A DNA stretch of 64,000 bases from Thinopyrum elongatum (taxonomy: Eukaryota > Streptophyta > Magnoliopsida > Poales > Poaceae): assembly GCA_011799875.1 (NCBI GenBank), contig CM022298.1:727600181-727664180 (forward strand), written 5' to 3'. The notes beneath the pieces are model-generated. The model had not been told where the DNA came from. It searched no databases and worked only from the letters and a program-made list of their open reading frames with translations. The translations under genes were made by a program, and so were the position numbers. This document shows, piece after piece, positions 56,943-64,000 of this stretch (within the stretch, counting starts at the first letter, position 1; each line of letters starts with the position of its first letter).

Positions 56943-58381
56943 ATGGGGATGCTGATAAATCTCACCTTGGGTTTTGTAACATATCACGAAGCAACAGGAA
57001 TAGCACACGGCAACTGGAGGTTCACTCGAATATTTATTTGTGTGGGTATAGGGGTCAATATGGGTGTCCACGGCTCCGATGCTGATCATTGATCGGAAGG
57101 TGTTCCGGTCATGTCTATACTTCACCGAACCTATAGGGTCACACGCTTAAGGGTCATCTATCTGCTGAATACTAGACAGGGAGTCTGAGAGAAAGTCACC
57201 GGCAAAGTTTCGTAGACAATGGAAGAGTTCCGGAGAGAGAACACCGAAATAGTTTCGGTAAAACCGAAAAGTTGTTTCAGAATATAGTTTTAGGTCAAAA
57301 TGGTTTTGGCACTCGCCTGGAAATTCTTAGAGGGTCCCAGAATTGGTCTAGGAACTTCTGGGATTTTTCAGGAGAAAAAAACCGAAAATGTTCAGGAGGT
57401 GCCGGCACCAGTGTTGTTGCTTTTCACTGATGAAAACCACCATATCGGAAATGTTTCGGAACATGCCCAGAATAATTTTAGAGAGTACCGGAAATGTTCG
57501 GGGACCTTCCGGAATTTTGTCAGAAGAAACGGTCGCGGAAAACATCTTGTCCCGGCGAGAGGGGCAGGATCCCACGAATCGGGGGTTGCTTGTTTGGTGG
57601 CTTTTTGTCTAGGGAGCATCCATGTTTCAAGGAGACATGTTGGAGCCTTGTTGCCCCCCACCCCATGGGGGGGCCGGGTTGTGGCCGGCCATGGAGGGCT
57701 CCTTCATGAAGCCCCACTTGCATTCCCATTTTACCCTTCATGTGGGACATGTAGCTTGGGTATTTTGGTATTTATGCATCCCACCCCACCCCTTGCCTTG
57801 GCCTATATAAGGAGATGGAGAGGAGCTCTTCGTCCTCATCCTTGCTCTCATACACATGCCATTGACTTGTCTGGCTCTCTCTCTCCCTCCCAGCAAAATA
57901 GTTTCGTAGAGCCGAAAGGCTGTCTGGGTTCTAGTGGGAACTAGTTCTGGACGACGAAGCCCTGCCGGATAGCTGATGCCGTATGTGTGCAACCCCATAG
58001 AGAGGTCGTAGTTTCGATCTTTTGCCCGAGGGGCTGTTCGAGGGTCCTCCCGAAGGGTTGTCCAAGTTATTGTTCGAGGTCGTAGTTTCGATCTTTTGCC
58101 TGAAGGGCTGTTTGAGGGTCCTCCCGAAGGGCTGTCCCCGACAACGTCCGAGGGACTGTCCGACCGCCTCCCGAAGGGCTGTCCGGAGGAGGATTACATT
58201 CTCGCGGTTGGGAGGTTGTAAATTCTAGCTGCGGGAATCTGCACCGACGATCTACATCGACTCTACTTTCGCTGCGCTACGAGTCGGTACGGATCAGATC
58301 AAACATTGTATGATATCTCCATAGTGATCTTGGACGTGCTCGCTGTACCGAAATTTTTTGTTTTCTGTCGTGTTCCCTACA
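56943..58381 (+). repeat. Copia cluster 2, 3' LTR, second part
   Basis: Resumes after the second GATTC and ends GTTCCCTACA. It is followed by GTGCC, the target duplication of the cluster. TATA box at 57803-57810. The R-U5 part contains an extra partial duplication of the 'gttcgaggtcgtagtttcga' segment near 58075-58100. Confidence 0.85.
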
Positions 58382-58386
58382 GTGCC

Positions 58387-58650
58387 AAGGCCCGCCAATC
58401 CACTATTGTTGTACATCGCGGCAACTCCCTAGGTCATGAGCACCGTTCTCATGGTGGAACGGGAGGAGGCGTTGGGGCCCAATCCCCCAACCTCTCCTGC
58501 GTCAACCTACACTGTTGGGTCCTAGCTCCCAGCGTCCCCTGGGAAGATGGTCGGCATCAAGCTGGCAGCCGGGTCCGAGATCCCATCTAGCTCCGAGCTG
58601 GCTGCAAGGCCGGAGCTCCCATCCAGCCCCGAGCTGGTGGCTAAGCCCGA
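58387..58650 (+). pseudogene. Gypsy G1 RNase H remainder and 3' end
   Basis: Continues the frame interrupted at 36406: KARQSTIVVHRGNSLGHEHR, followed by frame-broken sequence with 'gagctggctgcaaggccgga'-type repeats up to the LTR. No clear purine tract precedes the LTR, so the 3' end may be rearranged. Confidence 0.65.
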
Positions 58651-59497
58651 TGGGCAAAGGTTTGGACTAAAGCACTAAGGACCGGTGCTCGGGGCTCCCC
58701 TGAGCACGTACGAGTACGACTTCGACTACTCCAGCAACGAAGACACCTCAATGAACCAAGGGGAGTGGCCGGGGTCCGCCCTCGAGGACCTTTGATCCCC
58801 ACGTGCACCGGCTCCGCTCCGGTGGGCCCTCCAGGGGGTCTGTCAACTGAACCAACATTTAATGCGAGGACACAAACCCATAGTGACCCACACCCCATAG
58901 GGAGACGACGTTGATGCAGCGGCGTGCCGGGTTACGTCGTTGGAGACAGTGGGCCTATTGCTTGTCAAGTGTGTTAGGGGCGTCCCCTCATTTTGACTTT
59001 GGCGACACCAAGGACGGCGTGGCTACACCAGTGCCCTGCCCCTATTCAGTAGGGCTCAGCGGGTAGTTGGCGGCAGGGAGACGTGCCTCTCCCACGAGCG
59101 GCGCTTATCTGACCAGCGCTATTCTCATTTTGCTCGGTCAGACCCGCGTGGGGCACGCCCGTTGTGCCAGACGGATTCAATGTGGCGATGTACATGTGTG
59201 TGTGGCCACTGTGGTGCCCCCAGCCCTATATAAGAGGAGGACCAAGGACATGCACAGGGTTGGACTTGTGGGAGAATGACAGCTAGCCAGGAGAGAGCTA
59301 GTTTGTCTTGTAACAGATCTCACACATCCACATATCAACAAACAAAGCAGGAAGTAGGGTATTACACCACCGAGATGGTCTGAACCTGGGTAAACTCTGT
59401 GTGTCTGGATTGGAGTTCTTCTGAAGTGTTATAGCCCCTGGCCAAACAAAATAGGGGGTCTCTCTGATCTCCGAGATCGACGGTCTCACCATCGACA
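58651..59497 (+). repeat. Gypsy LTR, complete (847 bp)
   Basis: TGGGCAAAGG...ATCGACA (TG/CA). It matches the split 5' LTR of G1 along its length; TATA box TATATAAG at 59227-59234. It serves as 3' LTR of G1 and also as 5' LTR of the gag fragment that follows. Confidence 0.82.
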
Positions 59498-59881
59498 TCT
59501 AGCGGGCCAGGTGGGGGCTAAGGGTTCAGAATTTCTTCTGCCCTTCCTTCTTCAATCATGGCCGGCTCGCAGCCATCCCAGTCGCCGCAGCGATCGCGCC
59601 ACTCACCGCGGGTGGTGGCGGGGCCAAGTCGCTCCCGCATGGAGGAGCGCCATGGTGCAGCCAGTGAAACCCCGCCGAGGAACGCCGCCCTGTCCGATGG
59701 CCAGGTTCCCGCCGGTACTCACTAGCCGGCTCGTCGCCGGCTGGAGTTTGGAGAGCCAAGCCAAGCGGCCGCGCTGCACGCCGCTCACGCTCTTCTTCGA
59801 CACCCTCCCATCCAGGTGGAGGAAGAATCTCCCGTGAGCCCCTGGCTTCGGGAGGATCCAGGGGTGGATATTTTGAAAGAA
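59498..59881 (+). pseudogene. Truncated second gypsy internal region (gag start)
   Basis: The primer-site region 'tctagcgggccaggtggggg' follows the LTR. Gag begins at 59558 (MAGSQPSQSPQRSRHS, then GPSRSRMEERHG) and runs, with a stop after PAGTH and a frame change, to VEEESPVSPWLRE. Similarity ends at about 59881, where duplicated NAC-flank sequence begins. So the gypsy also shows LTR-internal-LTR-internal order. Confidence 0.8.
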
Positions 59882-60646
59882 GATCTGCACACACACGCAG
59901 CATGGTGGATACAAGAGACACACGCGAACACAGGGACACAGTCACACTGGTATTTTGTGAGGCACAACTGCTTACCTCTTTTCTCATTTTTTTTCTTTTA
60001 TTTATCTTATGATTAGGGCATGTACAATGATTGATAAGACAATTTTATCTTAACTTTTGTATGTAATTTAGAGATGACAATAAAAGCATGTCTACAATGG
60101 GTTATCTCTTAGCCATATCTTTAATAACTAGTTATTCTTTAAAACGTGATGAGACATATTATCCTAAGAGATCATCTCTTAAATAAGAGAAGACGGGCAT
60201 TTTCTTATGATTTCTCTCTCCTCCATCTCAACATTTATCCTAGGTGGCACTCCTAAGATAGTATCATTATACATGCCCTTACATGCAAACGTGACCAGCT
60301 AAACCAACCGTGCTCTACAGCACAGTCCACACGACTCGTGGCATCCCAGATAGTGCATCGTGGCTCAACAAACTCACTTGCGAATAGCCGTAACGTAAAC
60401 ACATACGTTTCTGGCTAGTGATCCTATTTACATGCGTCGACTCAAACACGCACACACATCTATCCATCGTGTGTATGCCCGTACATGCAGCGACTCAACC
60501 TGCTAACTAACACACTACATGTGCCACCATGATGTCATGTTAGACTTAAGCTAAACACTAGCATGCAAACTTCTAATTAAACATGCTTGCATCACACGAC
60601 TAATAACAGGTGTACTACTACTTGTCACAAGATTAGAACTAACACA
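59882..60646. repeat. NAC 3'-flank block, copy B, with MITE insertion
   Basis: Colinear with 11316-11783 apart from the MITE at 60016-60278 and small indels. Unlike copy A it is not followed by a NAC 3' end. It abuts the broken gypsy gag at its left. Confidence 0.85.
60016..60278. mobile_element. Tourist-like (PIF/Harbinger) MITE, 263 bp
   Basis: Terminal inverted repeats GGGCATGTACAATGAT and ATCATTATACATGCCC are flanked on both sides by TTA (60013-60015, 60279-60281). The duplicated block at 11436-11438 preserves the unoccupied TTA site, which proves the insertion boundaries. It is non-coding. Confidence 0.92.
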
Positions 60647-60793
60647 TAACATGAAGAGAACTGAAGGAGGAGATGAAAGCAACACGAGAACAAATAAAGC
60701 TAGACAGATCGGTGCAAAGTAGGGCCATTGATTAGCTGGGGCAGGGTGGGCACCTGCACAGGGCCACCAAAAGGCTTTGAGACTGATGCTTAC

Positions 60794-60871
60794 CGTGATT
60801 GCAGTCAGGGGTGATCCTTGCATTGATGAATGAACTAGCCCACTGTTTAGAAAAGCTTCATATGGTTGCAT
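60794..60871 (-). pseudogene. Possible orphan exon (26 codons)
   Basis: On the minus strand an open 78-bp segment lies between an acceptor (TTTGGGTGCAG) and a donor (GTAAGC). It reads MQPYEAFLNSGLVHSS, then MQGSPLTAIT. Length is a multiple of three. I do not recognise the protein, and no neighbouring exon could be assigned with confidence. Chance splice-like sites are possible. Confidence 0.3.
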
Positions 60872-62259
60872 CTGCACCCAAAAGAAAGACAGAGTGCAAA
60901 ATCATCATTAGTCAATTACTCAACCAGTTTTACATCAGTGACACCAAGATTTGTACCTGGCAAGCTATTAATTTCAGACAGACAATTAGCTCATTCTTCT
61001 TACAAAGTTTTTTATCATTTGCCTAACCAGTATTAAGGAACATTTCACTTTTCATACGACGCGGGAAGTATGGCTTTATCCGTTCTCATAATTGCTATGA
61101 AGAATATTCAAGTACCAAACAAGAAAACACATATTACAATAGGTTTAGTACGACAGACTTCCATTAATAATCTGGAAGGATGAGTGACATTTCAACAACT
61201 GAGATGGCTTGATCTAAATGGTTTGCCATCAACTCATGGCTTAAACTAAAAGTGGACATTAATTGGTCTAGAATTTGAATGAACTTTATGCACACTAGTC
61301 ATCAACCGGACGCGGAGTTTCTCGGCCCGAGCTCAATGTACTGTTCACCGAGCTCATTTGAGCTCGGGCTGAGAAGGTGACTTTCCTCGTCAACCCGTGC
61401 TACTGCCCGTGCTAGTAATAGACTATGCGTAATCATTGGGTGCCCACGGGGACACTGGTCCAACCATGCCACACCGTTTGATATGGACATTCTCATCCGA
61501 CGGCTACCGCTTGATTGGCGTTCACGTACCATACTTGTTCCCTAATGGCCAGCCATGACAGCAGGTCGACTGAAGACTTAAATGCACCAAGCATTAATTT
61601 CTTTCTGAATTCAAATTGCATTTAAGGACTTAGATAGACAGCACAGCTAGCATAGTGGATTCTTGTTTTTCTTCTCCCTCTTCTTGTTTTTTTTCTCTTG
61701 TTTTCTTCTTTCTTTCTTCTTCTTCTTCTTTCTCTTCTTCTTCTTTAAAGCCAATAGTAGTAGTACAACTTGAGCCGGGACCGGTTGAGAAGTAGCTGCA
61801 TGGAGTATTCTCTGATAAGATGATACTGTTGCTGCTACCTCCGGCTCATCTTCGCATGCAAACAATTAACTCAGTACGAATAGAATAAACAAACAAAGGC
61901 AAATATATGATGTATGTTGCATCAACCGTTTGTCACATCAAAAGTGGAAGAAGGAGTTATGGATACATAGTCCAAGCAGAACAACTCACGTATGATCATG
62001 GGAAGAGCAAACTTGATGAATAAGGCTCCGACAGCATTTTTCCCCTCGGCGAAGTATCGGAAAATGACCCCAGATTGGATCGCCTTAGAAGGCGACGAAG
62101 CGTCGGCGTAAAAATTCCTCGATAATTAGGTTGAGCATCAGAGGGTTGATATAGAGCCACGGGTGTTGAGAGGCGGTGGAGAGGGGGCCTATGGACCCCA
62201 CGCGGCCTAGCCACGGGACCAGGGCCTAGTGGCTAGCACATAAACTTGCTGGTGCATAA
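60872..62259. other. Weakly characterised intergenic sequence
   Basis: Contains a polypyrimidine (TTC)n-like microsatellite at about 61662-61747. Open frames at 61532-61302 and 62214-61996 (minus) lack recognisable domains. On the plus strand from 61996 a short frame reads MIMGRANLMNKAPTAFF before a stop. Nothing is called. Confidence 0.4.
61662..61747. repeat. Polypyrimidine microsatellite
   Basis: Imperfect (TTC)n/(TTTC)n run on the plus strand. The Lys/Arg-rich ORF on the minus strand (61865-61647) is a by-product of it. Confidence 0.85.
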
Positions 62260-62847
62260 GAGCATCTCCAACGGACGCTCTAGATTAGCCCTGCGCTATA
62301 ATCTGGCGCGCGGCAAAGTAGGTTCAGCGCGCTGGAAAACGGCATCGCGCGCTGTTTATTTGATGCGCCCGCTCGCGCGCGCTGCAAAATTTGGTCTGCT
62401 GCGGGTGGGGCCGCCGTATTAGGCGCCGTGTTTTTGCGCTTCTATTAAAGCAAAACACCAGCCCAGCGCGCTAAAACGCTATTTCGGGGCTGCAAAAAAA
62501 ATTTGCGCGCCGCGCAACCGCGCGTCTAAGAGCATCTCCAACAGACGTGCTAGATTAGCCCCGCGCTAAAAAAAACTACTATATTGCGCGCGCGCGACCG
62601 AAACTGGCGCTCCAGCAGCCGCGCTATAATCCCGCGGGTGGCAAAGTAGGGTCAGCGCGCTAGTTATTTGGTGCGCCCGCTCACGTGCGCTGCAAAATCT
62701 GGGCTGCTGTGGGTGGGGCCGCCGGATTGGGCGCCGTGTTTTTGCACTTCTGGTAAATGAAAACACCAGCACAGCGCGCTAAAACGTAATTTCGGCGCTG
62801 AAAAAAAATTAGCGCGCCGCGCAACCGCACGTCTGTTGGAGATGCTC
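62260..62847. mobile_element. GC-rich MITE with terminal GAGCATCTCCAAC, tandemly duplicated
   Basis: The left end GAGCATCTCCAAC and right end GTTGGAGATGCTC are flanked by TAA (62257-62259, 62848-62850), a Tourist-type target. A second left terminus at 62530 (GAGCATCTCCAACAGACG), again preceded by TAA, starts another copy of the interior. So 62260-62529 is a copy lacking its right terminus and 62530-62847 is a complete one. Interiors share 'ggcaaagtagg.tcagcgcgc' and 'gcgcgccgcgcaaccgc'. Confidence 0.8.
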
Positions 62848-63380
62848 TAACACAACCATCCCAGGACTTGCAAAATGCTCCAATACGGTCCTTGTATACA
62901 CCAGTATGTAACACATACGGTCGTGGATACTGTGCTTCTCTCCGGTTCCGGCACGTAGCGTCACGCGAAACCAGCCCAGCAGCTGCCTTTTTGCAAAACG
63001 GCCCCTGCAACTCTCGCAATTCCCTTCGCTGCCCAGCGGAGGCGTTTCACATGGCCCCTCCGACATACAGGAGGTGGGTCCCACCTGTCAAAGGCAGACA
63101 AAGAAATGCCAAATGGAAAATAAATCATGCTGAGGCGTTCCACGTGACCCCCGTACCTGTTGCTATCAAGTCGTCATTGCTTACAACGTGTGTTGCCCCC
63201 TTATTATATAAGAGGCCTAGGATACAACATGTCCGACTCTGACACGACTCGTACCCTATCCACACCAATTATAACTCCAAGTCCACGTAACCCCACACAT
63301 ACAAATATTCGACACAACTCAACATAATCCACCTTGGCGAATATTCTTCACCCCCTAGATATTATCCACACGTCGAACCT
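62848..63380. other. Intergenic or LTR-like sequence with a TATA-like site
   Basis: Holds 'ttattatataagagg' near 63200 followed by a C/A-rich stretch ('ctatccacaccaattataac') typical of grass LTR or 5' UTR sequence. No defined ends were found. The ORFs at 63019-62681 and 62868-63242 have no recognisable domain. Confidence 0.4.
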
Positions 63381-64000
63381 CCATGTACACCGGACTTGGG
63401 TTGTCTTCTTTGTAGCTTACATAGAGCTACCCGACGGATCTGACTTGGCCTCGGACCCTCCGCCACCGTGGGACTCCACTGCTACTCCTGCAACTCGACT
63501 CTCCATGGCTCCAGCTGCAATAGTGATCGCTTGCAACTTGTAAAGATGTGAAGCCGTCTTCTCTCCCATCATCACGGTCACCTCATCTTTCATAATTTTT
63601 ATGGTCTTCTTATCCCGATCAGCCTGGAATATCATACCATCATCATGAAGAACACCAAGTGAAATTAGATTCCTCCTTAGCCCTGGCACATGCCTGACAC
63701 GCCGAAGCACTCGATCGCTCAACTTCGTCAAACATCTTGATTTTGATGTCACCTACTCCAGCAACATGGTAGCGCGTGTCATCGCCAACATAGGCTAAAT
63801 CAAACTCACCAGACTCATACGAAGAGATCCACTCCCTGTTGGGTGTCACGTGAAAAGAGCTAGCTGAATCAACATCCATGCTTCATCTTTAGTTGACCGC
63901 ATGTCTGATACAAGAAGAACATCACGAGCACTATTCGAGCCATCACCACGAGTAACTACATTAGCACTTGCCCCACCCTTGAGTTTTGGCCATTCTCTCT
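63381..64000 (-). pseudogene. Copia protease/pre-integrase fragment, running off the window
   Basis: Minus-strand frames read VDSASSFHVTPNREWISSYE and then GDDTRYHVAGVGDIKIKMFD (63879-63643), followed after a frame break by VLRRVRHVPGLRRNLISLG and LHDDGMIFQADRDKKTIKIM (63752-63540). This is the aspartic protease tail and GAG-pre-integrase segment of a copia family different from those above. Similarity fades near 63440. The gag side would lie beyond 64000. Confidence 0.8.

Larger units (their letters stand above)
36407..58381 (+). mobile_element. Copia cluster 2: LTR-internal-LTR-internal-LTR array
   Basis: Plus-strand insertion of the same copia family as cluster 1, flanked by perfect GTGCC (36402-36406 and 58382-58386). 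From left: LTR 36407-38511; internal copy 1, 38512-43433; LTR fragment 43434-43630; internal copy 2, 43631-46594; and an LTR split by copia element D into 46595-47289 and 56943-58381. The target duplication around the whole array shows it derives from one insertion that later expanded. Confidence 0.88.
14950..58650 (+). mobile_element. Ty3/gypsy retrotransposon G1, split by three insertions
   Basis: The element's own sequence survives as 14950-15074 and 32171-32905 (5' LTR), 32906-34906 (gag and RT), 36266-36406 (RNase H start) and 58387-58650 (RNase H and 3' end), about 3.3 kb in total. The pieces join at short direct repeats: GGGGA/AGGGA (15070-15074, 32166-32170), AGGTT (34902-34906, 36261-36265) and GTGCC (36402-36406, 58382-58386). 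Its 5' LTR matches the uninterrupted LTR at 58651-59497. Protease and integrase are absent, and frames are broken by stops. Confidence 0.82.

Noticed and set aside
61302..61532. Minus-strand ORF of 76 codons
   Set aside because: No recognisable domain, splice context or homologue known to me.
61647..61865. Lys/Arg-rich ORF
   Set aside because: A translation of the polypyrimidine microsatellite.

Overview
This is plant nuclear DNA, almost certainly from a grass of the wheat/barley/Aegilops group (Triticeae). Most of it consists of plant transposons inserted into one another. They are a CACTA element with its typical subterminal repeats, Ty1/copia elements with LTRs of about 2 kb that use an initiator-Met-like primer site, Ty3/gypsy elements, and Stowaway and Tourist MITEs. 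Host-gene sequence is a small part. No bacterial-type operons, tRNA, rRNA or CRISPR were found. I identified families from memory and by reading the sequence; no search was run.

Layout: 1-8779 is CACTA territory. It starts with a helicase-like inverted repeat, G/C-tract tandem repeats and a Stowaway MITE. A CACTA element follows, with an uninterrupted 1100-residue TNP2-type transposase and a small coiled-coil/membrane protein gene, both on the minus strand. Its terminus is at 8779. From 8780 to 14949 lies a gene island. It holds a foldback MITE, a broken NAC pseudogene (9428-10259), a fragment of a CHR24-like SNF2 gene, and one apparently intact three-exon NAC transcription factor gene (13446 to 11832, minus strand, 316 residues).

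From 14950 to 59881 there is one Ty3/gypsy element (G1, plus strand) stretched to about 44 kb by insertions. A copia cluster sits in its 5' LTR (15075-32165; target duplication GGGGA/AGGGA). A 1.35 kb insert lies between its RT and RNase H (34907-36260; AGGTT). A second copia cluster sits in its RNase H (36407-58381; GTGCC). Copia cluster 1 carries a solo LTR (18505-24484; CTTTA), which itself contains a truncated gypsy piece. Copia cluster 2 carries a complete, young copia element D (47290-56937; GATTC) whose internal coding region is badly decayed. Both copia clusters, and the gypsy, have an LTR-internal-LTR-internal arrangement. In both copia clusters the two internal copies share the same defects, so the duplication came after inactivation.

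From 59882 to 64000 there is a second copy of the NAC-flanking sequence, carrying a Tourist-like MITE (60016-60278) that is absent from the first copy. Then come weakly characterised sequence with one plausible orphan exon, a GC-rich MITE (62260-62847), and the edge of another copia element on the minus strand. The likely functional loci are the NAC gene, the CACTA transposase with its partner ORF, and the cis-acting parts of copia D. Everything else coding is relic.
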